A stretch of DNA of 64,000 nt from Platycnemis pennipes (GCA_933228895.1 OW121855.1:72750698-72814697), one strand, 5' to 3'. Shown: positions 36,848 to 49,339, counted from the first letter of the stretch. The notes: generated by a model not told the origin, from the letters alone. Numbers and translations: made by a program.

Positions 36848-37405
36848 CAGTAAACTCTCGATTTTCCGAGCTAATGACTAGTAAAGGGTGCACGGATAAT
36901 CGGGAAACACAGATAACCCGCTGTTTGGTTCTTTCCGAAGTCATTTCTCGACGGTGCGCCGCCGAAATAAATAGACTCCCTAAGAAAATAACTCAGTCTG
37001 CCAAATGAAAAGATCCTCGCTGCACAAAATAGCATTTTATGACAAAAAAGAATCCAGTAGAGCTGTTCCGGCCGAAATTAAATGTTCGCAAGCCTCGGGT
37101 GGTGGCACTAAGCCTGGCGTAAGACATTGGACCAGTAGGCAGGGCCGTAGTGAAAGTCACGATTGGAGGAAAGTAACAAAAGATTACTTACCTTAGAGAC
37201 CACTGCCGATACACTAAATAGTATGGCGATGCACGGATAATCCGCAGCAAGGGGGGTGTGCTTGAATCGCTTGGGATTGATTCCGGTACGTAACTAAGGA
37301 CTCACTCGTATGTTTTTACATTGTGTTCGGGATTTTTCCGTACTGGAATCAATCTCGAACGATTCAAGCACACCCCCGCACGCACGGATAATCGGGAGTT
37401 TACCG
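36848..37405. mobile_element. pogo/Tigger-like DNA transposon remnant, about 560 bp
   Basis: The left end reads CAGTAAACTCTCGATTTTCC preceded by TA. The right end on the minus strand reads CGGTAAACTCCCGATTATCC, with the flanking TA changed to CA. CAGT-plus-CTCGATTATCCG ends and a TA target are typical of pogo/Tigger elements of the Tc1/mariner superfamily. An internal copy of the GCACGGATAAT end motif lies at 36890 and another at 37231. No recognisable transposase remains; this is a deleted or MITE-like copy. Confidence 0.65.
37250..37378. repeat. Inverted repeat within the pogo-like element
   Basis: Arms of about 40 bp at 37250-37290 and 37339-37378 share GGGGTGTGCTTGAATCG and GATTGATTCC with few mismatches, separated by about 48 bp. 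They lie just inside the right terminal repeat of the element, giving it long nested inverted ends. Confidence 0.8.
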
Positions 37406-37476
37406 TGGATGAAAAAAGACTGCTGGCTTCCTGGTTAAACTTAGAATATTATTGTTTTGAGTAATTCCATTCCGCG

Positions 37477-37519
37477 CCCCTTCAATATGACCCGTAGGCT
37501 AGCATGTGTATACCGCCTC
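37477..37519 (+). repeat. 43-bp perfect dispersed repeat, copy 1
   Basis: Contains ATGACCCGTAGGCTAGCATG; identical over 43 bp to 39354-39396 in the same orientation. It lies about 70 bp after the pogo-like element. Confidence 0.9.
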
Positions 37520-37639
37520 CTGTGTGAGTATGAATGATCCAGCTTGATATTAATCGGTGTCTTATCACTGGCTTAATTAATTTGAAACAAATGTGCGTGC
37601 ATGTTTCATTCAACCGTTTTCAACCGAATATTCCAGATT

Positions 37640-37930
37640 CTTAAACAGTCTTGCCTAATCTACTTTTTCTTCCAAGTGATACTTGTCACCCTTCATTGTT
37701 AATGCCATGTTATATATCCAGTACTTCGTGTATCTCTTAAAGCCTTTATACATTCCACTTTCCCTGATGCTCCTCAAAATCCCTTTCCCTTTCCTTCCTC
37801 TCCTTCTTATTGTGATCATTCATCGCACAATGGTAGCCTTCAAGAGGCCCCTACCTTTCAACACTTTTCGTATTCACTTTTTCAGTCCTCTGTGAATTCC
37901 TCCCAACAACTTTTATTTCATCCCTCGTAC
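37640..37930 (-). mobile_element. Probable LINE 3' tail fragment
   Basis: The minus strand carries a GLLKATIV-like start and a basic RRRGRKGKG stretch resembling the region after the RT in the LINE remnants described above. It is degenerate; the assignment is by analogy. Confidence 0.4.
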
Positions 37931-38630
37931 TGCTTAAAACTTTTTCCCTCATCTTCGTCGCTGAATAGATGACCCTGCCCAGCTATCTTCAAACCAAAAT
38001 CTGAATAGACTCCAAGAACTATGTGTGTCCTTACTGAATGGAAACCAAGTTTAGAAAATATATAACGCCAAGAATATAACGCACTTGTCCACATCAAATT
38101 TAAATGTATGTGATTCAACGAAGCTATATTCAGAGAAATTTCTTGTGGCCTGCATTTCTTTTTCCACCACTTTTGGTCATCCGTTGCTGCCTATGTAGGT
38201 TATGTGCTGCCCCGAATTGGTATGTGGTGGATTCGTCTCGCTTTCCCGACAATACCTGGCTCCCGTCCACATTTTTAAATTCTCCCTTCAGTGCCCATTG
38301 AATTTCGCTTCGCATTACGGCGCATGTGACTTATTTTTATCCACCCATCCACAATTCGTCCAGATTCAATAAGCAGTAATCGAAAGTCATTCAGACATCT
38401 GCAGCCATTCAAGGGAAAAATGTTCTCCGCCAATACAAGTCTTCGTATTTTTCGTCCTTCGAATTCGAACTTGATTTTTCCCGCATCTAAGGCCTAGCTT
38501 CTCATGCTTCCGTCATCATGAGCTGGGTTCGGGTCTCATTGTTGCCAGGATTCATTACTGCGTTGTTAAACTTGAGAGAATGATGAAGATAAAATAGATA
38601 GGAGAATGGAAGAATAACGAAGTCTGGTGA

Positions 38631-39220
38631 TCATCATCAGGCAATAATCCTTAGATTGGTTTGTCGCAGCTCTCCGCTCGATCATCTTTATCAACTAATT
38701 TATTTTGTTCACATAATTCTCATCTTTCACATCCTTCACTACCTGTTAAATATATCTCTTATGAGGCCATTCTTCTCTTTCACTTATCCCTCCACGATTG
38801 TCTTCTTCAGGCCATCATTTCTCAAGATATGGCCGATTAAGTCGTCCCGTCTTCTTTTTAAGCTTTTCTTCTTCTCTACCAACCATCTTAGAACTTCTAG
38901 TTTTGTCACTCGGTCGATTTATCGGCCTTTTTATCTTCATATTCTTCTGTAGTATCACATTTCGAACGCTTCAAGCCTTGCCTTCTCTGCTGATGCAGAG
39001 AAGGCAAGGCTTGAAGCCTCGCCTTCCATGTCTCGCTTCTATAAAGAAGCGTGCTTCAGGTTTATGTTCGGAGAAATTGTTTCCACAATTACACCCTTAA
39101 ATTTTCAGCTGGGAGTAAATTCTCCTTTTGCTAGACTGTCTTCTTCATCTGGGATATTCTACCGACTATTTTATTCTTTTCTGCCGTCGCTGATTACTCG
39201 GTTTCCTAGATAACAATACA
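38631..39220 (-). mobile_element. LINE reverse-transcriptase C-terminal remnant, same family as at 8.4 kb
   Basis: Read on the minus strand it encodes KRRRDDLIGHILRNDGLK near 38830-38880 and ends at 38631 in a (TGA)n-type tail matching the element at 8.4 kb. Upstream RT C-terminal sequence extends to about 39220 with frameshifts. A 23-bp perfect hairpin interrupts it at 38968-39017. Confidence 0.75.
38968..39017. repeat. Perfect 23-bp inverted repeat with 4-nt loop
   Basis: Arms 38968-38990 and 38995-39017 are exact complements (GCTTCAAGCCTTGCCTTCTC and its reverse complement), loop TGAT. It is embedded in the antisense LINE remnant and would form a 50-nt hairpin. Confidence 0.95.
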
Positions 39221-39353
39221 CTTTCACCTCCTCAAGTTTTTATTTTCCTCTTTTAAAACTTGTATTGGCCTCCTGCTGCATAGACCTGCCTGTATACGAG
39301 TGGAATAGGCAATGTTTTGTCCCGGGCAGTTGGGGCCTTATCTTTCTCACGCA

Positions 39354-39396
39354 CCCCTTCAATATGACCCGTAGGCTAGCATGTGTATACCGCCTC
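39354..39396 (+). repeat. 43-bp perfect dispersed repeat, copy 2
   Basis: Second identical copy, 1.9 kb downstream, about 130 bp beyond the 5' end of the antisense LINE remnant. Flanks of the two copies do not match. Confidence 0.9.
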
Positions 39397-39399
39397 ATG

Positions 39400-42300
39400 T
39401 ACACCTCCTTGGATTTAACTGAAGTTACCATGAAGATAATTAAACATGTGATATAAATGTTTAACTTTTTTCTCTACCTGGATGAGGCTAAATCTGCAGT
39501 ATTTTTTTCTTGATTGTTAAGTAACAAGCAGTTAAGTCTAGCATATGCATCTGTGTAATTCGTCTTTAAGGGTAAGAGTTTTTCATTGATAAATATGAAT
39601 GTGTAACTGCTTCACTTCCTTGAATTGTATATTTGATTAATGTTAAAAGCTTATATTCACAGTACTAGCGTTGAATATGAGGTTCTCCAATTCCTCATTT
39701 TCAATCACGCCGTCTACCACATACTGTTAAACTATTTTCTCTAAAACACTGAAAACATCTGTTTCAATGAGGAATTACTTCCCGCGACCTTTGGTTTCCT
39801 AGATAGGCATGTTACTGATCCGGCTATCGCGGCCAGCGATTAATTATAGTACACACAAATTGATTACAAGCAAAAGATGTTTCCTTGACATTTTTTCATG
39901 CATAGTGTTTGTTCAGCACTGTTCAAAACCCTTTCGGTGGCACGCAGGGGATTTTATAGATGTGGATCTACGAAAAGGAATCCATAAAACTTCAATCTAT
40001 TTAATTGTATCAAAAGGTGTTTGAAAGTAGCATCTTTTTCTTTCCGATATTGTCTTGTATATCTGCATTGCGACGTCAATGTGCCTTATGAACCCTGCGG
40101 TAATGCATTTTTCGTTCGATGATTTTGAAAACATTCGAAAATGAAAGCTGCAAAATTGTGTTCATCGAGGAGGAATTTTGTTTGAACAGGGAAAAAATTT
40201 GGGAATCAGAGCTTGAAATCAATCCTTTTAAACGATATGTTCAATTTGCATGGCTGGTCTTCCATGATTTTCTTCTGCCTGCGAAGTTTTTCATTGCTGA
40301 AAGTTAAGACAAAAATTATGCAATCATAAATGCAGCATCCTCTTAAGAATGAATATATTTGGAGCAAATAAAATAAAAGTAACCAGAGTAGCTCTGTGCA
40401 GGAAATAAAAAAGTGGTGACCAAATTGGCCTGCATAATGAGTTTAATCTGGAGACAAAGTTGAATTTTTCTGCATAATTCATGTGACTTGGGAGCTCAAC
40501 AACCTCACTAGGTGAGGAATTTTTATTGCTGTAAATTACCAACTTCCGTCACGAGAGGAAGGAAGAAAGAATCAACAAGTTAAAGAAGGTAATAACCAGC
40601 CAAAGGAGCACGATATTAAAAATAGGTCAAGGATTTTTCCACAAATGAAATTGAGGAAAGTGAGCGGTGGTGGAACATGATTGACACGACAGTTGACGGC
40701 TAATCTTCGATGGTTTCGATGGACTTTCCCTACTCTTCTATACATTTCAATGAACCAACGGCTCCTTCCACTTGACGTGATGTGATTTTTTCCGTTTCAC
40801 TCATCATCATTGGTAAATATTTAACATTTATGATTTGGATAGTTGACATTTGCCCAAATATTTTACACCTGTTTTAAAAAGAATTTATTTCATTTGTACA
40901 AAACCTGAATTTCTACATAACTTGTCCCATGAATAATATTGGCGAGGAAAGTTTCCATGATCGTAGGAAAATATCCTCAGCAAGTTAGTTTCAAACTGAA
41001 TTACTCTTTGACTCGTATTGAATGGCGATTTTCTTCTTAGGAACTATTATATGAATCTGATTTAGAAATTCATTTTAAGTACAATTGCAACCCAGTGTCA
41101 GTAATATCAAATCTATTTTGTACGCTGCTACAAAAGTAGTCGGTAATATCTACCCAACATTCTTCACTATAGAGACTTTCTAATCTTAAGTCCTTTAATA
41201 TCGGTAATTATATTTGAGCAGGTTGAGGCTAGCGGAGATATTGTGACCGCAATTTCTTTTCTCTCTGTCTGAGGTTTCTCCACGTGTATAACAGACTTGT
41301 AACAACTAAATTTGGTATGCGATACCAGCGGATATTTAGCCACCAAGCTTTTTTTGTGAAATCAATGAGAATTTAATAATAAATATTCCTTAAACAAGCA
41401 TTAAATAGGGAAAATAATATCAATTTGTTCCAGCTTCTATGACCTATCCCACATATGTTTGAGCTGTTTGGTCTGGCCATCTTCGTTGCCAGAGGTAGTA
41501 AGTTTTAATATTGCCATGTTGCCTTAAAATTCCTCTTACAGATTTAAAACGATATTATCCCCATTTTGGTGTCAACAATTGCACAATATATGAGAATTAG
41601 CTCTTATAAAGAGAAGATAGAAATACGGGTGAGTTTTCATCAATGACATATTTTAATTATTATAATCAAATTAGTTTTTCACCCGTTTAAAATTCATACC
41701 TTTCATAAATTTCATAAATTTCCGACCAACTTCTATTCATCTTAATCCAAGAAATTTTCATCGTAAGGGAGCAATTTTCAATTTAGTTACGGCTACATTT
41801 TGTTATACATCAGTAGATTATATTTAGGCGGTTAGAACAGAAGCGTATTCTACGACGAAAAAGCATTCGGGAGTGAACAAATCCCCCATTGTACATTCCA
41901 CTCTGTATTAATGAACCATGCCTTTCACCGATATCTTCGCTCGTTACCTCATATTACATGCACAATGACACCTTTCGTCTCGCTCCCGTACGAGAAAGGC
42001 TCAGACAAAGTGCTCCATTACGTTTTAAGCATGCAAAACAGGTTCTGTTTATATAATTCCTACCAAGCTCTCCATTTCATTCTCACGTCTATCCTTCCCG
42101 TCTTTTTCTTATGTATTTTAGAGCATGATTCAATGCCACTGAGATATTTTTGCATCTTTTCTTGACTCACTCCCTAGTATATTCCTTCCACGATCGTCTT
42201 GTGCCTTGTAAAAATGACCATGGAACCGTAGTCCATAATGAGACGGACAATGAATCCTTCCTTCTTCAAATGTCATCCGTGTACGATATACCCTCTTGCT

Positions 42301-43160
42301 TAATAAAATGTAGCCAATTTTCTTGTTAGAAATTAAAATATATTCAATTCAAACGGTTATAAAGTAGAGAAACAGATGCTTCATAATATAGCTTACAAAA
42401 TCTCTATCATAAATCCGTTATGGGTTTTAAAAATTGCTAATGCAATGCTGCAGCAATTGTGAAAAAAGTTTCCCATACAGATTGTGACGGTGTACCAAAA
42501 ATAAAATTTAACCAAGACTGTCTTTATGTAGCATTTGGATAATACCAATTTCCATTGAGAGACATAGGCATACATTATTAATTCGCCATTCAAGGAAATA
42601 AATTACTCTACTTCTTGTTTAACGGAAATCCGATTGCATGAATATTACTTAAACAAACTTTTATAGTCATCAAGGCAATGAGCCCAAAATTTGGATCTAG
42701 CTTAATATTTCCAAGCACTTTTACCTCTTTATAATAACGGAAAAAAGTATAATTATTTTTTTTGAGGAAAAACTTTAAAATATTTCGCAATTTTATGTAT
42801 TTTGTAAATTTAAGTAATTTTTAAATTTAATTTACTATATAAAGTAGTCTCCTGAACGAGCAATAAATTTCTTCATTGCGCATTTCGTTAGGAATATATT
42901 AATTCTCATTCTGGATTATACCTGACCGTTTCTAAGCCCCATTGTAAACAACCGACATTATTTTTATTCGAGGGGAATATTTGAGCATGAACACTTTATT
43001 ATGGGCACAATCTGATAATTCAGACAATTTAAAGTGCATGGCAACTTGAATTCTTTCATTTGTAAGGGAATATTATGATTATAACTGGGGGTATCTCTTT
43101 ACGCTTTTTGCATTCTCCAAAATTCAGCTTTTGCCATATATTCTCTAACGCTTAATAGCC
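39400..43160. other. No gene seen
   Basis: AT-rich intron. A possible antisense LINE scrap near 42100-42250 (CCTTCCACGATCGTCTTG resembles part of the LINE tail at 38.78 kb) is the only repeat-like signal. Confidence 0.45.
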
Positions 43161-43221
43161 CTCATGTCCTCAACTGTCACCTATTTCGCTACGGAAAATT
43201 TATATACTAGAGAACATTCGT

Positions 43222-43301
43222 ATATCTCTCTCTTTCTATCTCTCTCTATCTCTCTTTCTCTATCTCTCTCTATCTATCTCTCTCTATCCCTCTCTCCTTC
43301 T
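43222..43301 (+). repeat. (TCTCTATC)n pyrimidine microsatellite
   Basis: About 80 bp of imperfect TCTC/TATC repeats. Confidence 0.9.
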
Positions 43302-44588
43302 CTAAGACGTTCATCGAGTGAGTTAAGACCCGAGGAAGAGTTGCAGTCAAGGTGGTTTAATCCGCTTAACTGGGGAGGCACATAGCGTTGGAGTAGTATT
43401 TAAATCCATTACACTTCAATAGGCACCCTTTTTTACCCTCCGCTGGATCACTTTCCATAGCGCATCAATGCGCTTAGTTGAGGACCTTAGCTCTCAATTT
43501 GGCGGATCATCAGATAGAAGACGTGGTGATATATACGACATAGCATGCATCTCCTTGTTCACTTAATCTCCTCGTTAAAATATTTCTGTTTTAATACTTT
43601 CACTGCATAATCGCAACAGCAGCCTAGCAGATGTTTATTACCATTCTTTACTTACTCCGGAAAAATATAATTTCAGCCTGAAAAGGAGTTTAAACATCGC
43701 TATTTTGGGGATGAAATTATTAATATATTTAACATTATTTGACACAATTAAAAATTCTTTCTTTAACCTGCAACTGTATAAAAGGTATGCTGAGTCTACA
43801 AATGATTCGATCTGTGTATTTGCCAATTTATTTAATTGCATGCCTGTTGATAAGTTAGGTAGCATTGAAAAATATTAATGTTTTCATGTATTACGAGTAA
43901 TGAGTGCTAGAGTAAAATCAAGTAAGCCTTGTTATTCCACGCTATTTACTGGGTACAGCCGAGAATTAAAGAAAAACATAATTTTGCGAAGCTAGTGAAC
44001 TTTTTAAAGACTCGTCAACACTTTCAACGTTATGAAAGGACAAAATTCTATATCCAGCTTTAATTATATATTTTTGACTAACGCATCACACGATGCGCAA
44101 TATAAATTGTAAATGGAGTTATATGTTCGGTATTTGTTGATAATATTGCTGTGATCCTCAAAATTGTAATAATCAGAGAGTTTTTCTTGAAGGAGTGCAA
44201 GTGTATCCCTGAGAATTTCACGCAAATGACTATTCCACATTTAAGTAAAAATAACACGCATGGCGTTTCAATGGACATTCCGTACGTAACGTTTTGGGAG
44301 AGACGCTGCACTTTTTCTGGCGTCAAGCCTTATGAAGGGAAAAATAGATTTCTGGCGCATGTATCTAATAAATATCATTGTCAGAGTTTAATAATATCGT
44401 TTCCAACACTTTCGCATTTCAAAGGTCTGCATCGCATATGTCTTTGCTTGCAAATGGGAAACGTTGCTCCATTCCTTTTACACGACGCGTATCTCCTGGT
44501 TTAAGCCTTCTGAAAACTCTTACTGGAATGCGAAGCGTAAGTGGGGCAGTAACATGAAATGGAGAGCGAGGAAGCGGTGGAGAGAAAA

Positions 44589-44611
44589 AAAAATATATAT
44601 ATATATATATT
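44589..44611. repeat. (AT)n microsatellite
   Basis: A run of A followed by alternating AT of about 20 bp. Confidence 0.85.
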
Positions 44612-45234
44612 TCGGTGAGAGAGGGTGGAATTGAGAAATATTTGCGCCCGGATCCTACGTAGGGACAATATTGGGGAGATGGAGTTTCCCTTTTGCTGTA
44701 AGAGCTGTGCTGCGGAGGGAAAGCGCTAAGGTCGATCCTTCTCGTTGTTAAATCTACCATTGCCGCGGGCTCACGCGAGCTATTTTTGCTCCCCATCCTG
44801 TCCCTCGCCTTTATTTTTTTACAGTCGTGGCGTGACCGGAATATTTACGCCCGACGGGGTTCGTAGTAGAGAATAGAGAACGTCGCGTGTGGAGGAATAT
44901 AGCCGCGTTCATTCATTAACATAGTGTAGAGAGAGAATAAGTCTTCCTTGGGGAGCCGGGTCCCTTACGCAGAACAAAAACTGATGTAAAAGGCGTAGTG
45001 GGACGCAGGAATAGATCGTGCGGTTGATGCTAATAGATTTAGGGGGTGTCCTCCGCATCTAAACTTAGTTATAGTTACGCTGTACGTTCAGAAAAGGTGT
45101 CCTGTGACTGAGTAATATAATTTTAGGAACTTTTTGGCAAAGGTGCAAATGGTGAAAGTAAACTCAGCGTTGGCATTAGCCAAGCCGTTGGTGATAGAGA
45201 ATACTTAGGATACTTTAAGATATATTTCTTAGAA

Positions 45235-45305
45235 CTCTCATGGTGCTGTGTAGAGTATTGGCTTCCCATTTCGAGGTTCCGAGTTCGAAACACGGCCTGT
45301 TAAGA
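45235..45305 (+). mobile_element. tRNA-like SINE head fragment
   Basis: TGTGTAGAGTATTGGCTTCC and CGAGTTCGAAACACGG form A- and B-box-like blocks like the head of the copy at 25203. No body follows. Confidence 0.5.
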
Positions 45306-45529
45306 TATTTTTTCAGATTTTGTAGGTGTAAGGGAGATATGAAGAGTACTTCCAGTTACTTGAGATGAAATTATTAAGACCGCTGGCCTGATTTTAAGCC
45401 AAACTGGAAATTATAATTTGAGATTTTTGTATACTCGAATGTTTAGTGCATAATTTTATGAAAGTATCTGCGTTCTGTACTCAGCTAGTTTTTCATATTT
45501 TAAGTTACAATAACAGATCATATCATGAC

Positions 45530-45960
45530 ATCATTTTCCATTCTCCTCTTTGACTGTTTCTTCAACGTTTATTCTCCCCACATCAAAATTTCGTAAGGCA
45601 TGGTCGATTAAGTTGTCCTGTGATCTTTTTAAGGTTTTTAATATACTTCTTATTTTCCCCACTGTTCTTAGGAGTTCTTAATTTGACACTAGGTCGATCC
45701 ATTTTATTTTTATCATTCTTGGGTAGCACCTGAGTTCGGGTTCTTATAGCCTTTACTTCTCAGCTACTATTATCGTCCATGCCTCACTTCCACAAATAAG
45801 CATGCTTCAGATGTAAGTTCTAATGAAGTGTGTACTAACTTGAAAGCTTGTTTTTTCCAGCCGTTAGGAGATCCTTCTTTTGGTGGAATTCCCTCTTATC
45901 CTGGGATATTCTACTGATTATTTATTTTTTGCTTCATCCACTGCTATTTTTTAATTGCAA
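45530..45960 (-). mobile_element. LINE reverse-transcriptase C-terminal remnant
   Basis: The minus strand is collinear with the LINE remnant at 38.6-39.2 kb: shared blocks include GTCGATTAAGTTGTCC against GCCGATTAAGTCGTCC, and CTGGGATATTCTAC near the right end. It is heavily mutated with no open frame. Confidence 0.6.
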
Positions 45961-46318
45961 GTATTTTTTTGAACAGCGTGGGGGAATCGCTTGAAGGGTT
46001 GGAATTAGCTGCAGAGTGAGTGAACTAGTGAGTGCCGAGATGTGAGTGAACTTGTGTATCACTACAGTCTTAAGTTAAGAGTTCCATCGTTTTGGTGTCA
46101 CATTGAAATCTACTTAATGTTAGCGTTTCCAGATATCTGGGAATGACTGGGAAGAGTGGTACGTTATTTAGACACCTTATCAGACGTTACATTTCCTGGT
46201 AAGAAAAACTGTGACGGGGAAGATTAAAATCACGTTCGTGGAACGCTTGTGAAAAAGTAATCCTATCGCTAATCAGGTCACGACTTTGATGAGTCCTTTT
46301 TATTTATTTCCTCTGCAG

Positions 46319-46451
46319 ATGGAGCCACGGTTAACTGCACGGAGAGTGACTTCATCTGCAGGAATGGACAGTGCATCCAGCACGAGTGGCAGTGTGATGG
46401 GGACAACGATTGCCAAGACGCCTCCGACGAGATGAACTGCACTCTGGCCGC
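46319..46451 (+). CDS. Internal exon C: single canonical LDLa domain
   Basis: A 133-nt exon with a strong acceptor (TTTATTTCCTCTGCAG) ending at 46318 and a GTAAGT donor at 46452. It enters in phase 1, compatible with exon B (G plus AT gives Asp), and leaves in phase 2, so unlike A and B it cannot be skipped alone without a frameshift. Residues 7-41 are one textbook LDLa: six cysteines, Phe-x-Cys near the start, Cys-Ile-Gln before Trp, then WQCDGDNDC and the acidic SDE calcium site. Two Asn-Cys-Thr sequons flank the domain, at its first and last cysteines. There is no long linker as in A and B. It is on the same strand as A and B and in compatible phase, so it is most simply the next recognised exon of the same gene, although a separate LDLa gene cannot be excluded. 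Confidence 0.85.
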
Positions 46452-47959
46452 GTAAGTAGATTCTCGGAACATTTCTTTTGCAGCAATTGTACATAAACTC
46501 TGATCCGGAGCCGGAGAATAGCACGAAAAAAAGTCATTCATTTGACCCAAATAAAATTCTCTTTCAGTCCCTTAATGTCGTGTAATGGCTTGAACATTAC
46601 GCACAGATACGTCTGCCCAAAATACGTACTTTATATATGTCAATCCACCATGGCAAAATCACACTGAAAATATTGGAATATATTTTTTTACAAATATTTT
46701 TACATAATATATGCAACATTTTAATGTCGATTAGATTTTGCGACACCATAGTCCATAAACATGGCTTAGATGATAGGAATTTTGATTAAAATCTATATCG
46801 AAATGTGCGGCCCGTTTCCTGATATCATTGAATCACATAAGAATATGTTTCGCTATGAGAATTTATAGATTCATTCGTCATACGCACTTGAATTATTCTT
46901 TGAATATCATACCTTCTAAGTATAAAAGTTGAGTCATCATGAAAAATAAAAAGATTTGTGTTAAATTCAATAATTGTAGGTTAGAAATTCATAATAAAGG
47001 TCGTTCTATCGCTTCAAATTCACGTTGAAAAATCTGGATAATTTTTTTTCGAAAATTTTTCTAAAACGGCATAATTTCAACTGATTTATTGATGGAATTA
47101 CAGAAAATATGATTGATAGTTGAGTGAATTTGAGATCACAAATAAATGAGTTATTGTTTTTCCAGGTAACGCCAAATCACTTCAAAAACACTTTAAACTG
47201 CGTGAAAATGTATTTTTTCTGGGTTTTCCAAAAAAATGCCACACTTTTACGGTTTTTTGGCTACGTGACGTTATGAAAGCTGTAAAATAGACTATGATCC
47301 ATGGTAATGAGCGCTATACTGTGAAAGAATGAGTTATTGCCTTCGTGTTACGGCTTATCCCCTTGCTCGTAAACTGAGAATAGTATTTCAAGAAAGACCG
47401 CATAAAGATTGAGTTATAAAAAAGATGCAAGAGTTGCTCCGTAACTTTTATGAACTTAAAGTTTTTATTATAATTATGTTACAGGAAGATGTAAAGAGTG
47501 TAATTGCCCAAATATTGCTAAATAAGGGTTGAACGATCTTAATACAAACGCTAAGTCCAACCTCAGTACATGAGATGGAAAATATCACTGATTTCGCTGT
47601 TAAATATTTTTTTACCTGTAACCGATTAGCGTAGTTCCTTTCTCTCTCTGTTGTATTTCCATTTGCACGACGACCACCTACTCTATGCTAAAGTACTACT
47701 AAAAATGTTTTCAAATTAAGTTCATGTTTTTTTTTCAATATGTGAAATCAATTTCTTGATCACACTCAGCTGCGAGGTGGTTTAAAAGTTTTGAGTGCCT
47801 TTATTTCAGTGTGTATGTCATCGGTTAGAAATATCCGTCGTGGGACAAATTTTGTCGTGAATTTATTTTATGTGGAGACTTTCCTTAAAATTATCACTTA
47901 ACTACTGCGAAATGTTTTAAAGCGTTCATTTATTCCCCCATTCTCGTCCACTGACAAAC

Positions 47960-48195
47960 TACTGTTTCATGCGAGTGACCGTTTGAATCCCCTCTCTGTG
48001 CCCAGCGATATCGCACCGTCGCGTCGGTCTTCTCTCATTATGTAACCGTGACTATGTAAGGAGTTCCGAGATTTCTTCCAGATGTTTTACCATCCCCTCA
48101 GTCCAACTGGTGCGAGGTTAGGGACCAAAAGTTTCACCAAAACTAATTTTCTCCTGGCTGAAAAGTTTCTTCCATTTGCTATGACCGATTGAACG
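47960..48195 (+). repeat. Diverged local repeat, copy 1
   Basis: Shares with 48785-49002 the blocks GAGTGACC, CTTCTCTCATTA, GAGGTTAGGGACC, CTTTTCACC-like spacing and CTGAAAAGTTTCTTCC, in order. The unit is GC-richer than its surroundings and non-coding. Confidence 0.7.
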
Positions 48196-48784
48196 ACGTG
48201 CCTCTATTGTGAAAAAAGTTTTCGTCTCGCGTCAAATTGCGACGATGTGTGATGAACCTCCCGTGGGACGGAAGCTTGCCTTCTCCATTTTCTCCTGCCT
48301 CTTTTCAGAGATGGCTGGAAGACTTGTAGAAGATCTCAAAAAATTAGGCGGTGCGAAGGAAATTACTCGACGAGGAAAATGAAATGGAATCCTGGAGGAA
48401 AAATGTACCCAAAGCTCAGTTGACTTACATCCTCATCTGCATATTCTACCCTACGCGCCATCATAGTACTGTAAAGGTGCATAGGGAAGAAATGAGATAT
48501 CAGCCATTAAGCAGAGGAAAGTTAGTTCATTGGCTTTCAACAATTATTGAAATAGAGGCGAATGGCTTGCAAGTTGTCAAAAATTTTACTAGACCTTTCT
48601 TTTTTAACTGGCGGAGGCATTAACGGAGTACTTTAAAAACTTTCAAGCTTGAGATATTTTTTTAATGTTACATATAATGTTGAAATTAATGAACAATCTA
48701 TTTTAATTAATCATTTGATAACAGTCGTGGCTGTAAAATTTTCAATTCTTCCAATGTTTCCTCATTCTTGTCTTATGAAAAAAG

Positions 48785-49002
48785 ACTACTGTATTCGAGT
48801 GACCTTTTGGACCTCCAAACTTTGCCCACCTCTGTGGTACCGTCGCCCTTCTCTCATTAGGTTACCGCGATGAGATTTCCGAGATTACTTCATAAGAATA
48901 TCCCGTCCCCTCATTCCCATTGGTGTGAGGATAGGGACCGAAAACTTCACCGAAACCAATTTTCCTCCTGCTGAAAAGTTTCTTCCGTTAGTAATGGCCA
49001 TT
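48785..49002 (+). repeat. Diverged local repeat, copy 2
   Basis: Second copy, about 825 bp downstream, with GAGTGACC, CTTCTCTCATTA, GAGGATAGGGACC, AAACTTCACCGAAACC and CTGAAAAGTTTCTTCC. Confidence 0.7.
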
Positions 49003-49339
49003 TCAGCAATCTAACGATTGATATCTAAAATGTTAAACCATATTTCAAACAGCCGTTCTTAAAGCAAATATTTTCAAGGCTTGTTCTCAACAAAGAGTAT
49101 TCAGTAAGGCCACGACAGTAAGTGGAGCTCTATGGTATAGATTGGTGAAAAACTAAAGTATTAACAATGAAAAGAGATGTTAACGAGCGAAATAAAACAC
49201 GCGAACCATTCGTGTTTGTACCACGTGACTCCTTGATTACCTATTCGAGATAATCCGGACGGTTTTAAACACACTCAGCCAAGTAAAGGTGTATGATTTC
49301 TTTTCTCTTTGAAAGTTTTGCTGGTGTGTAGGATTTCGA

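Larger units (their letters stand above)
28647..46318 (+). other. Intron between exons B and C (about 17.7 kb)
   Basis: Phase-1 interval bounded by GTGAGT and CTCTGCAG. It holds SINEs, a pogo/Tigger-like element, LINE fragments, microsatellites and CpG-rich patches. No convincing additional exon was seen. Confidence 0.55.

Noticed and set aside
44151..44504. 117-codon + strand frame
   Set aside because: Starts at a non-ATG codon, overlaps a minus-strand frame and resembles no protein I know.
46278..46550. Minus-strand frames over exon C
   Set aside because: Antisense shadow of the LDLa exon.
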